NCBI GenBank assembly: GCA_022749755.1
Contig: CM040443.1
Coordinates: 4,689,191-4,753,190, forward strand
Origin: Azadirachta indica
Taxonomy: Eukaryota; Streptophyta; Magnoliopsida; Sapindales; Meliaceae
Direction of reading: 5' to 3'
DNA length: 64,000 bases
Shown here: positions 49,101-61,160 of the stretch, piece after piece
Layout of the letters: every line of letters starts with the position of its first letter
How positions within the stretch are numbered: the first letter of the stretch is position 1
Program-made: the position numbers and the translations under genes
Notes under the pieces: model-generated
The model's database searches: none
What the model saw: the letters and a program-made list of their open reading frames with translations, nothing else
Told to the model about the DNA's origin: nothing

Positions 49101-50791
49101 ATTTCTCAAGTTACTTCCATCCTTCCTTAACAATATGTCTCAGGTTTATCTCAACCCCCTACAGCAGTCACACTTCTTATATTAATGGTATATCACCTGA
49201 ATATGAGTTACAACAACTTGAATTTCTGAAGTTGCTAGTGAATATAGTCTGCACCTTTAACAAAACTGCGAGATACACCACAGCTTCAATTTCTCTCTTT
49301 CCTCAATGATCCTTTTAAGCTAACATTACTCCTATGCATGGTATATGGTGGACAAGAACTAAAAGTCATATTACTTGGGGAAAAGGATGAGATTTTCATT
49401 TATGATCTTTTTTCATCCTTTGGCAGTTTAGGAATTTGTGAGGAACATGGATATATTTCCTGGAAAAAATCAGTAGATATATACTTGATAATTTTATGCA
49501 GACTTGCTAATGTGGATTTTGTAAATACATATATATACCCTAAGGAGTGAATATAGGTCACTGAAAAAATATATTCTTTTATTAGTTTAATCTGCCCTTT
49601 GTTTGACATAACTCCTGTGGAGTTTGAATTAATATTCTTTATAGAAGATCTTCGCAACTTAGGATGTAATTTTCACAGTATCAGCATGAGATGTCAACCT
49701 TCCATTGTTGTTCAAAACAAGGAAAATTGATCATATCTTTTTATTCTGCATATCAGACTGTTCATGAAGGACGGATCTACCAGTTGAAACTTTTCTGTGG
49801 TGAGGATTATCCAGACAATCCACCAAGTGTGAGGTTTCAAACCCGGATAAACATGACCTGCGTAAATCAGGAGACTGGAGTGGTAGGTGATGTTATTCTC
49901 AAGATTTTTACATTTTATGTTGGTCAAGATTTTTACATTTTATGTTGGCATGTGGTTGAAATTGGACTAATGGGTGAGAAAATACCAGGTCGAACCAAGT
50001 CTTTTCCCCATGCTTGCCAATTGGCAAAGGGAGTATACAATGGAGGACATATTAACTCAACTGAAGAAAGAAATGATGTCTCCCCAGAACTGGAAACTTG
50101 CTCAACCTCCTGAAGGTTTGTCCACTTTACTTAAATTGTTACATACTTAATATAGTAAATTAAGAATGGATGTAATATCAGGTCGCGATCTATGCCACAG
50201 ATGAGACTTGTAAACATATGTGCAAAACTGAATAATAGAACTGTTATAAGTCATAGTATATAATACAAGTCTTGCGGTTGGCATCACTGCCAGCCTAGTG
50301 CTGCATTCAAATTCTTACATTATGAGCTTTTTGTTTTATTACATTGTTAGTGAACTATGCCCCTTAATAATCTGTTCTCATCTTCCCACCAGCCCAAGAA
50401 AGACAATAAATAAATAAAGAGAAAAAATAACGAATCATGATGGGGTAAAAGAAACAAAGATGGAAGCATCAATAGTCTCTTTACACAATTTCTTACACTA
50501 TTTGTAGACCATTAGATTTAAGCATTTTCAACGATTGAGATTAAATCTAACATATATAATTAATACACTATAATTAATATATTTGTGAAATACAATCTTA
50601 ACTGTTAAAAGTGTTTAGATGCAATGGTGTACAAATAGTCTAAAGTTAAGGGGCTATTGATTTGGACACGCATATGAACATGATTTATATATTAAGTAAA
50701 TGTGGAGTAACCATGTGGAGTTGTATTTTCAGGCAACGAAGATGCAAGGATGGATCACAAGGGGTTGGTGCTGAAATGTTGTATCCTCTAA
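46131..50791 (+). CDS. UEV1: Ubiquitin-conjugating enzyme E2 variant 1 (UEV1), CaaX form
   Basis: UEV1 (MMS2-like) pairs with UBC13 to build Lys63-linked ubiquitin chains in DNA damage tolerance and signalling; the UEV itself has no catalytic cysteine. The model has five exons, 46131-46158, 48171-48310, 49757-49882, 49989-50115 and 50733-50791, in consistent phase, giving 159 residues. The UBC fold is clear: [21 protein letters not shown], then [31 protein letters not shown], and [20 protein letters not shown] with no active-site Cys in the usual HPN context. The last exon encodes [18 protein letters not shown], whose final four residues CCIL form a CaaX box. A terminal Leu favours geranylgeranylation, as known for the prenylated UEV1A/B forms of Arabidopsis. 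Intron 1 is 2 kb, and introns 2 and 4 contain a duplication and a MITE. Confidence 0.95.
48678..49120. repeat. Tandem duplication of about 222 bases in UEV1 intron 2
   Basis: Two diverged copies begin with aagcatggtaccaaggacaa (48,678) and aagcatagtacccaggacaa (48,900). Both continue through a catattttgcatggatct-like segment and a t(g/t)aaattatttttca segment to ttgcttct. Confidence 0.75.
50492..50645. mobile_element. MITE in UEV1 intron 4
   Basis: About 50-base imperfect terminal inverted repeats are visible: cttacactatttgtagacca on the left, and the reverse complement of the right end reads ctttagactatttgtacacc. The core (aacatatataattaatacac) is AT-rich and non-coding. The element is about 154 bases. 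Similar sequence appears near 14,115-14,215. Confidence 0.7.
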
Positions 50792-52864
50792 GTCAACCGA
50801 GACATTTGTCTGAACATGATAATGTGTATATATATATAAATATATAAATTAGATGGTTCCAACTGGTGCTGGCTTAGTTCCCATGAAATATATAAAATGC
50901 ATGTCTGAAAACGTTGTCATTAGTTCCATCAAATGGTGGCTAAATAAATTTATGAATCAATGACTTGTTCATAATCCCACTTGTGATTTGTTTGTTGTGC
51001 CGAGTGAATATTTGTGGAGTAACATTTCTTTTTGTCTCCAGCACATTTGAGATTGTAACCAGGCTTTGTGACTTGAACCTTCAATGTGTTTGAGAGATTT
51101 TCCATTTGCTTTCTTTTTACTTTGATCTTGTGGTTTAAGATGATGTATAGAACTCTTCCCATTTGGGGTCTTGACTTGGTAGTTATATTCAAACTCCCTA
51201 TGCAGCATATCTTTTATACTTGCTTAAACGGGCAGGGCATATTATTATTTCTATGTCACTTTCATTTATATATTATAGTTTCTATCAAAAGCTTTATGAC
51301 TTAAGAAATAATCAATTGCTTTGTTTCGATGTGTTGTCTGAAATCTGTAACTTGTAAGCAACGATTCATTCTTATTTGTATCACAATCAGGGCATAGTGT
51401 TGTTTACAGGGCAATTTTGGTGGCTTAACGCTTTTCAAAAACATGTGGTATAGTTTGTTTTAGAAGCAAGGAACAATAAGAAAGTATAAATGAAGCTAAA
51501 GAATAGACCATAAATTGATGGAGTCGTGCAAGAAACGAGCCTATGAATTTATAATCAGTGAGGTTTCTGAAGTCGGAAGCCGTTGCATGCATTACATTGA
51601 TAATAGCTTACGTTAGTCACTCCATTCCATTCAATATTAAATGTTTGACAGGTTTCTAATTGTGGAGTTCTTGATTCAGTCCAATCTGATCTTTGAACCG
51701 GATTTCAAATCAATCCAATTCGATCTAAGAGCACTGGAATATTCGCTTTTTCTTTTTTTAAAAATATTATAATAAAAATAAATTTACATCCTTTTCAGTC
51801 GGGTGCCATCAAAGTTTGAATGTTAAACCTCGTATATTACCTCAAATGATTTGAATGGTTAAACTAACAGTCGTTGTTTATATTTTAATTTAATTTTCAA
51901 GTAAATTAAAATTAAATGTAATCGTATATCAAATTTGATGAAGTGAACTAACCCTATAATATATAAGAGTTAAGATGAGTTAACATTAGTTAAATTATTC
52001 ATAAAATTTATGTGGTGAACAATTTTTTTTTTCATAGCTCAATTGATTGAATCTCTTACAATTGATCTTTCACAGCAATAGATTGTAGATTTTATTTCTA
52101 TTGGTGTTTGTGCATAAGGGGAAAAATGGGAGTGTACCGGGTTAATTTTTTTTAAAAGAAAATTTGAAATTTTTTATTCTTGGAAATTATAACTTTTGCA
52201 AAATTTATATAAGCAAATTTTTACAATTTTTTATTATTATTTTATAAAAATACAATAATAATATAAAATTATTACATCAATAAGTATAAATAAAATTTAT
52301 ACAAATAAAGTTTTCTTGAGGGATAATTTGAAATAAAGCTTAGAATGTTTCGACAATATTCATCTCATATCCAATGTTTTTAAAAATATTTATCCTACAC
52401 CCAAATCTTAGTGTTAAAAATAATACTTGATTACATTTGAATTAAAATTTTAAATAAATTAATAAAAAACCAAGTTAGATCTACTCATCTATACTATGAA
52501 ATGTTTCTAGAAATATTATAGATGAGTTGAATATTATCGAAATATCCTGAGGTTGTTTAAAATTTTCCCATTAACGTTTTACACGTTAAGCAATAATCGG
52601 AGGTTGTGCGGCACTCCACTCTAAACGTGCCCTTGTTGTAACGCAACAAACTAGGGTCTAGGCCTCTAGCTTTAGAAAAACTTGGCCCAAAAGCACGGTT
52701 TCTTAAATCAATTGCTTACCCTACATTGCCTTTTTCCAAAACTAGTTTTGATATTAAAATTGACTTCTATATATATACATATATAAGTGCACGAAGTCAG
52801 CTTAATTATTGGAAGCTAGATAATACGTAACTAAAATGTGTAGGGGCTAAATCATTAAATGTTC
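50792..52864. other. Spacer downstream of UEV1
   Basis: The first few hundred bases include the UEV1 3' region. Open frames around 50,950-51,300 have no family resemblance on either strand. The rest is AT-rich without a supported feature. Confidence 0.5.
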
Positions 52865-54120
52865 ATGTAAGTCTTTTTTTGTAGCCAATTACCTTTTTTT
52901 CCCTTCGATAACTTAATTAGCTAACTCCTAAGTGTGATACTTCTAAAGGGACTACATTTCATCGATGGCCTTTTTCCATTTCTCTTGTTTTGAACTGTTA
53001 ACTACTTCGCAATGACTAGAAAGGATGTTGACATCTACAATTGTAAATGCATACGCTACAATATCTTTTAAGTGAGCTGACCATTTAATCTCTCTTTTTC
53101 CTTTACGAAATGTAATTGGTAAGTCAAGATTTAAAGATTCTTCTTCTTATGTGTTGGTTATTCTTCTTCTTCTTCTTCAATATCCTCCTTTACTGCTAGA
53201 GCATTGACAAGTTTGGAGGAGTTTATCGTAATAACCTTGAGTTTATACTATTGGTCATTTGCTCATCTTGGGTTATCTTCTTTGACACGGTAGATTTATC
53301 AAAAGTAAAATCCCTGCTAAAAGTAACCTTTCTTGAAGTTGGACACTATAGATAATATCCTTTTACTCTTGAGGTGATGGCCATAAATAAGGCTCTCTTT
53401 TCTCTCAGATCCAACCTGGATTCTTCTATATTGTAATAGGCAGTGGATCAAATATACGTAAAGAATTATAATCACTTATAGGTTTTCCAAACCGTACTTC
53501 TACGGATGTTTTTCCCTCAATTGCAGCTAATGGCAAATAGTTGATGAGATAACATGCATACATAATAGCCTTAGCATTGGACAATATACAATGAACCTTT
53601 TTTAGCAAGGTTCCGTTCACGTGTTCAACAACCCCACTTTATTGTAGCGTATCTCATACTGTAAAGTGAGGAGTGATGCCTCCATTTTTACAAACTTGAG
53701 AGAATGAGTCATTTTGGTATTTTCGTCTATTGTTTAATCAAATTTTTTTTCATTTTTATCTAATTCTCCATTATCTTTTTATATGTGAGAAACTCAACAC
53801 ACCCAAATTCAGAGAAGACATCAACAAATATATCTTGGTAGATGCCTACACATCTAAGTGAATATAATCCATAATATCTTCATTGTCATGAATTGTACAT
53901 TGTGTTAAACTTTCCTCTACGTCTACTTTTCCAAGATAAATTCTTTGCAAAAATCCAACTCCTTCACTCCTTTCAACAACACTTACTTAACTAGAATTTA
54001 CAAAGCTTTCTCTCCTATATGTCCTAAGCACATATGGCACAATCTAGTCATCTCTAAATCTACATCTTCAACAATGGTTGTTGCAACTATACCGATCGAC
54101 CATGCATGTACCTAATTAGT
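52865..54120 (-). mobile_element. Truncated Ty1/Copia retrotransposon remnant
   Basis: Read on the minus strand, the fragment has Copia parts in order. A GAG-pre-integrase-like LCHMCLGHIGEKAL is near 54,045. Integrase pieces follow, including DIFVDVFSEFGCVEFLTYKK near 53,830 and VEHVNGTLLKKVHCILSNA near 53,570-53,630, continuing CYLINYLPLAAIEGKTSVEV. A linker near 53,300 has RDFTFDKS-like sequence. The reverse transcriptase start, near 52,880-53,000, resembles EKWKKAIDEM then HT-ELAN. It stops there, and gag, most of the reverse transcriptase, RNase H and LTRs are missing. Stops and frameshifts are frequent. It is a different, more typical Copia lineage than elements 1 and 2. Confidence 0.85.
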
Positions 54121-55822
54121 CAAATTTCACAAGCTAATGTCCACTCAAAACTATTGAACACTTGTCATATCATTAAGCTAAAATAACGATAATATTTTAA
54201 TTTAATTTTGTGAGTATTAGTTAATTTAATTAGTAAAATATTTTAGATTACTTTATTGTTATAAAAGTGAAATTATCATGACTACAATAAAAAAAATAAA
54301 ATTTCAATGTAATGTGACATAAAGTACAAAAACTAAACATATTGCCAAATAATTATTACGGATTCTGTAGACTGGGCAAAAAATTGGTGAGTCATAATTC
54401 CAAAAAATAATTTAAAATTGTAAATTTTGAAATTAATTAAAAGTCTGCAACTTCCATATAAGATAAGATTGTTGTGAAATGAAATTTTCAAGTAAATAGT
54501 AATTGTTAAAGCACATACATGCATTATATAAATGATTGACTTTGTCGGTTAGCCTAGTTGCTTTGCTTTTCTGTGTGTTTGTCGTCTGTAAAGAGCAAAA
54601 GAAGTTCTCTTTCTTTCCTTTGTTCGGTTCTTTGCTTGCATTCCCCTTTCAGCAAATTGCCGCGTAATTTCTTCCACTGTCCTTTTGTTGTTTGTACGTC
54701 ACTTACCCTAATTTGTTTAATTCATTATATCTAATCTTATTATTAAGTAAAAGTAAAGAAACGTCAACATATTCTCAACCGCGGAAATCTATTCATAGCA
54801 TTTATTTTTTAATGAGTTCATAAACTATGAAATATTCCGCCCTCTAGAGGAAAGACTATGATTTTGACTGCATAGAGAAAATTTAGAAAAATAAAAAATT
54901 GTTTCATTTTAAGTTTAAAGTATAAATATCATGTATATACGTTTTTTTTTTTTTAAATATATAATTTCTCCTAATGTTATCATGATCTGCTAAAAGAAAA
55001 GCAAAAAGATTCATATTCTTAAAGCAAGAACATATACCTTTAATTAATCACCTTTACAACCAACTAATTTGATTCCAAATACAAAAAGGCCAGCATAGTT
55101 CACACCATTACAACAATTTTTAGAAAGAAAAAATTAATCAAATTTGTTCGTACAAGAAGTTTAAGCTAAACATACATACACATGTTCACATCATTCAATT
55201 GGTTATATGTTGTTTAGACATAGTTTGAGTAGTTTAAGATATGATTGACGGTCTCAAATTATTCTAAATAATAATAGACAAGAATTTGGTGTTAGTGGGT
55301 GAGTTTTCATCACCCATCTAAAATTTTTTTTTCTTTAAAATAAAAGAAAATCATTCAATTGATTATATGTCTACAATTATACTCAATGGACACCACCATC
55401 CCGAGACTCATTGCTTTCTCACACGCACTAAACAAAGAAACAAAACCTACACACGTTAAAAGATCCAGAATCAGTTTCTTCTTGTTATTTTTTTCCAAAA
55501 AAATATAATTAATTTCCAGAATTTTTGGCGAAAGGAAGGAACAGCTGTTGTGTTGTAGCAGTTTGCTTAAACGTTATAACTAAGGCGGTTGTTCTTTTTT
55601 TTTTTTTCTTTTTAATATATTATTATTATTATTATTGTTTTTATTATGAATTATCCTTTTCCCCTTCTTATATAGCTATTTTCCTCTCTCTTTGAAATCG
55701 AATGCACACATTCCAAAGCACATCACTCTACACTTTGTTATATCTTCCTTCCCTTCCGCTTTTCTCCACTATTGACGCTTCCTTTCAAAAGTACCATCTA
55801 AGCCGCCTTCTTCTTCTTCTTC
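54121..55822. other. Spacer and promoter region of the caleosin gene
   Basis: AT-rich, with no gene supported. A TTC-rich pyrimidine tract at 55,807-55,822 lies directly upstream of the caleosin start and a T-rich run with ATT repeats at about 55,590-55,640; the final 150 bases are probably leader. Confidence 0.55.
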
Positions 55823-58155
55823 ATGGCTTCCTCTGCTATTTCATCAAACGCTAACCAGGAAGGTATTTGAATTTATTCTCAGTTTTAACAATAATTTTGG
55901 CTTCAGGGTTTTGCATATGTTGTTGTAATTAATTATTTCTATTTAATTCATCTGTAGATGGTGGAAAATCCATTGCAAATGATGAGAACGTTCTGCAGAA
56001 GCACGTTGCTTTCTTCGACAGAAACCACGACGGCATCATTTACCCTTGGGAGACCTTCCAAGGTTCTTTTATTCTCCACCTAATTAATTATTTTTTCCCC
56101 TAATTTAACTATTTATTTTATTTATGGAAATTCTCTGTTTCCTTAAAATAGAATTTTAGTTGGGTTTTGTTTTTTTTCTTTTTTTAATTTACTCTTTTTT
56201 ATTTTCGTTTGTAGGTTTTCGAGCAATTGGGTGCGGTATGCTCTTGTCAGCCGGTGCCTCCCTCTTTATCAATATCGGGCTCAGTTCTAAAACTCGCCCC
56301 GTAAGTCTGTAATTTTTTTTTTTTTAACTTTAAATCTGATTTTTCTTTTTTTTAAAGATAATTTAAATTTTAAATTATTAATTCTTTATATATTCGAGAA
56401 GTTCTGTATATAATTAAAGTAAGTTCTACCGAATGCTTGTGTTGTGTAGTGACATCTGAAACCGCTAGCTTGTCGCTTTTTGCTAAATACAGTGACTTTT
56501 ACTATCGTTCTCAAACATTGACCCCATTTAATTCTAGAGAATGAAAACAAAATAATTAGTGTTATTTTTGCAAATACTTCGATGATATAATTTGTGTAGG
56601 AGGTTGCTTTCCTTATCTCTAACTGAAAGTACAGCTAAATCATGCATTTTGAGTTTTCTTTGTATAACATCCAAAAATTATTTAAATTTAATAATGTTTA
56701 TTTCCGGTTCATTTTCTAATTGCAGAATATATATATATATATAGAATAAATTTTATGAACGTTATTATAATATTGATTTAATTGATAAAATTTGTTAGCA
56801 TCGTACTAATTATTTGTATTTGTGTATTAAAAAATATTATAAGAAAAATAATTGTACACTAATTTCTATCTAATTTATAGCATTGAAACTAGAAGTACAT
56901 GTTCTAAAATTCTTTGTGAACATGAATCTAGATGCCAACATTTTCTATGACTTCATTAAAATCTTATGATGATTCATATATTCACATGAATCTATATTTA
57001 GGTCTATTATTTGTCTCAATTATATTCACATGAATATAAAATCAAGGGAATGGGTAAAACAAAAAAATTTGAATGGATTAAAAAAACAGAAAATATTTTT
57101 TTTACGAGTTTCTCAATTATTAAATAATTGATTTCTCCTTTTTTTTTTTTTTTTGCATTTTGTGCAGGGAAAATGTCCTTCTTTATTGTTCCCAATTGTG
57201 ATAAAAAACATTCACAAAGCCAAGCATGGGAGCGACACAGGCGTCTATGATTCTGAAGGAAGGTATAATTTCTTTTTCTCTTAAATGTTTTTGCTTTTAA
57301 ATATTTTATTGCAAAGAAACAAATATGGTGGCTAACGTTGGCGAAGAATCTTCAATTTTTTTAGTAACTTTGATTATATTCTTCTTAGGATCTCACTTTC
57401 ATGAGCTGTTCTTTGTTATTTTATTTATTCTGCAATGTGATCAATTAAATAAAGGCAATATTACGCTTTGTTAGTATTGGGATGTGATAATTGTCGTGGA
57501 ATGAAAACTCTAACTGCAAATATTAATTAAAAAAATGAGTGAGTTGCAATAGAAGCATTTGTTAGAAAACACTTTTTGTAATTCTGTTTTTGAAGTATAG
57601 TAGTAATCGAAGTATCATATGAAGCCTCAAAATATTGATAAAATAAAATTCTATCTATCAAATTAATCTTAGTTTTCTGTGTGTCACATATCGGTTTAAG
57701 TTTCCTGTCTTTGTATGTTGATTCTCATGATCAATTTAACTAATTTACAATAAATTCTATTTACAGGTTTGTTCATTCGAAATTCGAAGAAATTTTCAGA
57801 AAATATGCACGTAATCACCCTGATGCATTGACATCAGATGAATTGATGGGAATGTTGAGGGCCAACAGAGAACCTAAGAATTATGGAGGCTGGTTGGTTT
57901 CTTCTTCTTTTTAAATATTTTTCAAAGCAGTTTTCAGAAAACAATTTATGAAAGCATCATTTAAGCTAACTAATGAAAATCTTGGAAACAAATTGCAGGA
58001 TTGCTGCCTACGCAGAATGGAAGATCTTATACGTTCTTTGCAAAGACAAAGATGGTTTGCTCCGTAAAGACACAGTTCGAGCTGTTTATGATGGAAGCCT
58101 GTTTGAACGAATGGAGAAGGAAAGAGAAGCAGCCAAGGCCAAAAAGAAAGCGTAA
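55823..58155 (+). CDS. Caleosin / peroxygenase, short form
   Basis: Caleosins are calcium- and heme-binding peroxygenases of lipid droplets and membranes that oxidise unsaturated fatty acids with fatty-acid hydroperoxides. The model has six exons, 55823-55862, 55958-56062, 56215-56300, 57168-57262, 57767-57892 and 57999-58155, giving 202 residues with consistent phases. Exon 2 carries the EF-hand [16 protein letters not shown]. Exon 3 is the hydrophobic membrane segment ([20 protein letters not shown]). Exon 4 has the proline knot region ([11 protein letters not shown]) and the strongly conserved [20 protein letters not shown]. Exon 6 ends in [18 protein letters not shown] and a basic tail KAKKKA. 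The length and short N-terminus fit the short plant PXG class (near Arabidopsis PXG4) rather than the seed class with a long N-terminus. Stress-related expression is usual for that class but not shown here. Confidence 0.95.
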
Positions 58156-60230
58156 ATCACAGAAATAAATGACGTGCATGGATTATTTATTTAATTTTCT
58201 TTTCTTGTAAATAAATCGTGGAAAATAAAAGTTTATATCAGATTTATCGTTTTGTCAATGCAGTGTTGTATAAAGTATAAGCATTGGATCGGCTGTACCC
58301 GGTGGACGGTCCTGATTCAAGACTTGATGATGATGATGAATGTCTGAATTATATAGAAATTCTTTTGATCTAATTTTATTGTAGTCTTTTAGTTGTGTGA
58401 TGTAATATTTTTAAGTGCAAGACATGTAAATTGACTTTGGATTACTGATGGTTTTCTGACCAGTTTTGATACTTTTCTTGGGGAAACAGGAAAGAGTTTG
58501 AAGCATATATATAACCGTACGTGTATAAAGCTTGTTTCTTCCATGGGCTAATTGGGATTGTGGGTTATTGTTGTTCTGTTTTATAACTTTTATATGGTTG
58601 TGATATTTGAGATTCGAAGTATTGTAATTTTTAATTTATATATGTTGTGTGATGGAATTAATATATAGTTATAACATATATTATTTCTACGCACACTCGC
58701 GCAAGAGTAATCCATACAAGGCTCGAACACATGTTTTTTATATGTCCTTAATCATCAATTTAGATTTAAGAGCATAGATTTGAGTTAAAATTCTATTTTT
58801 AAGATTTCAAAACTCATCAAAAGGATGACTTTTTAATATATCGTATGAGTTACCTTCCTCGGTACTCTCACGTGATTTCTCTTAAAATATTTTTATGTGT
58901 CTTAGTTAATTATATCACACAATAAAAATGAATATATACTATTTATGTTTGAAAATTAAGTTAAAAGAAGTACCATTAAAGATATGTTTAATTCATTGGT
59001 TTCTTGTGTATTGTTAGACTCTTTAATGATATTTAAACGATTTTTAAATTATGTTATACATGTGCTCGAGGTTTAGTTAAGCAAAGAATGATCAATTTTA
59101 TAGAATCATGATTTGTTATAGAAATAAATGGGTTGTATAAAATTCTAACTTAAAATGAGGATGGTGGTATTATCACTCCATATTTTACATAATTATACTG
59201 CACTTATCAACATACCTCATCATAATCTTAAAAATTATAATATTTTTTAAATTAAATACATGTAATACAATAAATAATCCTACAATAATTAAAATTCATA
59301 ATTTTTTCTTCATATATATTCCCTGCACAGCTTCTTAACAACAGTTAATTTTATTGTGATAGTTTATATTCAATTTTTCTCGATTATTTTCATTGTATTG
59401 TTTTATCAAAAAAAATTTGATAAAAAATTATGAAAAATTAACATCAAACTTTTTTTTTCCTTCTCAAATTCTTCCCGTGGTATGTTTTCTTCTTCGACCA
59501 TTTTAATACAAATTATAAATTAATGAATATAATTTAGTTTAAGAAAGAATTAAAAAGAATTATTTATGTAGTTAAATATTTATAAAATTAATTTAATTAA
59601 TAATTATTTCTTTCTTTTAATTAATTTTACTTCGATAAAATTTCAGTTATATACAAACTGAAGAAACAAGTAGGTGTCTAGTTAAAAAAAAAAAAAAAAA
59701 AAAAGAGAGAGAGAGAGAGAACAAAACAAAACAAGTAGGTGTCCATATCACCACCCTTACAATAAAACTCTAAAAAATTGAAGCCCAATAAAATGGCCCA
59801 CTTTGCAGGTTGTATCATTACAGAAGCCCAAATTATAGGAATTGCACTCTTGTTTCCAAATCGAACTTGTCTTGTGCTTTTCCAATTCTCTCTACTCGTT
59901 CAAGCTTTTTATCTATTTTTATATTTTTAACAATACCACTCATATTTCACATAATCAACTTCAATTATCATATACATATTTTAGAAAATATTGCACTAAT
60001 GAGGAGCTAGAACCAAATAACTCAAAAAGATTTATAGTAATGTGGCCTGAAACTTAGGTTGGATTTGAAGAAAGATCAAAATAATTAAATCAAGCCCTGC
60101 AGACGAACACTTTCTGTACAATAAATGAATAATAATGATGATGATTTTCGTGAACAACATATTATGGAACATAAACGTATGTATAGCTTTTAAACCCTAA
60201 ACTGAAAACAAAAACAGAGAGCTGAATCGC
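58156..60230. other. Spacer between the caleosin and thaumatin-like genes
   Basis: No gene is supported. At 59,682-59,720 a poly-A and GA run is flanked by a 15-base direct repeat (aaacaagtaggtgtc at 59,664-59,678 and 59,729-59,743). The rest is AT-rich. Confidence 0.55.
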
Positions 60231-61160
60231 TCAAGGAACCTGCGCCAACAATTGCCAAACTGCAGCAGAAACAACAATGGCAGTGCCAATAAATGTAGAT
60301 TTCAACTTATGAGAGGTGCCTGAACGGGCAGGACCGATTCTACCTTGAATTGCAGGACTCTTTCCGCTGGTATGATATCCAGGATTGATGTTGGCGTTGG
60401 TATCAGTTCCAGGACAGAAAGTAATAACATAATCTGCTTTCATACAAGTAAATGTACTGGTTCCGTCGTCGTAGGCATAGCTGTAAGCTTTCGGACAAGC
60501 GTTTTTGAAATACAACGAGTAGGAACTCGGCTTACATGTATCCGGCGTTGAGAATGCTCCGCTGCAGCAATACTGTGGCTCTCCGAACGCTAAACACGCG
60601 CTCTTGCATCCCACGATATTCCCATCATTCACCTGTTTCACAACTTGAAGCCCTGTCGGACAAGCTTTGTTCAAGTCTGCGGAACAATCGGTAACAGAAC
60701 AGTTCTGTCCGGTTCCGCCTTGGGGTGTAATCATCAGGGGAATATTGAAGCCATCTACAAGACTGACATCATAATAATCGAAGCCGCCGGCGCCGTTGAG
60801 AGTGAACTCAGCCAGGGTGACAGGAGGGACGGCACCGCTGCCGGAGCATTGGAGATTTCCGGAGCCGCAGTCGCCTGTTACGCAGGAGAATCTACCGGTT
60901 GTATTGGAGTCCGTGGTGCAGAGAGTGCGGGCCCATAAGCGGCCTGACCAAGAAACTGGGACTGGGATTGAAGTTGATTGGCCAGGTTGGAGAATGAATC
61001 CTGTTTCTGGGAGTTGCTGGGTTCTGGCCCCGGATAGAATGCCCGGCCAGACTGTGTAGCTACATTGGTTGGTGATTGTGAAGGTCGTTGACAGTGTTCC
61101 TGAAAATAATTGCAGAAGAAAAAGAGAGAGAATGACGACAGAAAACTGAATGGAAGCCAT
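60231..61160 (-). CDS. Thaumatin-like protein (PR-5 family) with C-terminal hydrophobic tail
   Basis: This is an intronless 309-residue secreted protein. A signal peptide covers about residues 1-24 (MASIQFSVVILSLFLLQLFS). The mature part starts TTFTITNQCSYTVWPG, has sixteen cysteines as in the large thaumatin-like class, and includes VTGDCGSGNLQCSGSGAVPP, the family signature region, and FDYYDVSLVDGFNIPL with acidic-cleft residues. After the thaumatin fold comes a polar linker rich in Ser, Gly and basic residues (about 262-288), then a hydrophobic stretch FIGTAIVVSAAVWQLLAQVP to the end. That tail pattern fits a glycosylphosphatidylinositol anchor signal, as known for some plant thaumatin-like proteins, so plasma membrane or apoplast is likely. 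Members bind glucans or act in defence and development; which applies here is unknown. Confidence 0.95.
   Translation of the reverse strand: MASIQFSVVILSLFLLQLFSGTLSTTFTITNQCSYTVWPGILSGARTQQLPETGFILQPGQSTSIPVPVSWSGRLWARTLCTTDSNTTGRFSCVTGDCGSGNLQCSGSGAVPPVTLAEFTLNGAGGFDYYDVSLVDGFNIPLMITPQGGTGQNCSVTDCSADLNKACPTGLQVVKQVNDGNIVGCKSACLAFGEPQYCCSGAFSTPDTCKPSSYSLYFKNACPKAYSYAYDDGTSTFTCMKADYVITFCPGTDTNANINPGYHTSGKSPAIQGRIGPARSGTSHKLKSTFIGTAIVVSAAVWQLLAQVP

Noticed and set aside
60345..61059. Plus-strand open frames opposite the thaumatin-like gene
   Set aside because: They are antisense shadows of a GC-richer coding region.
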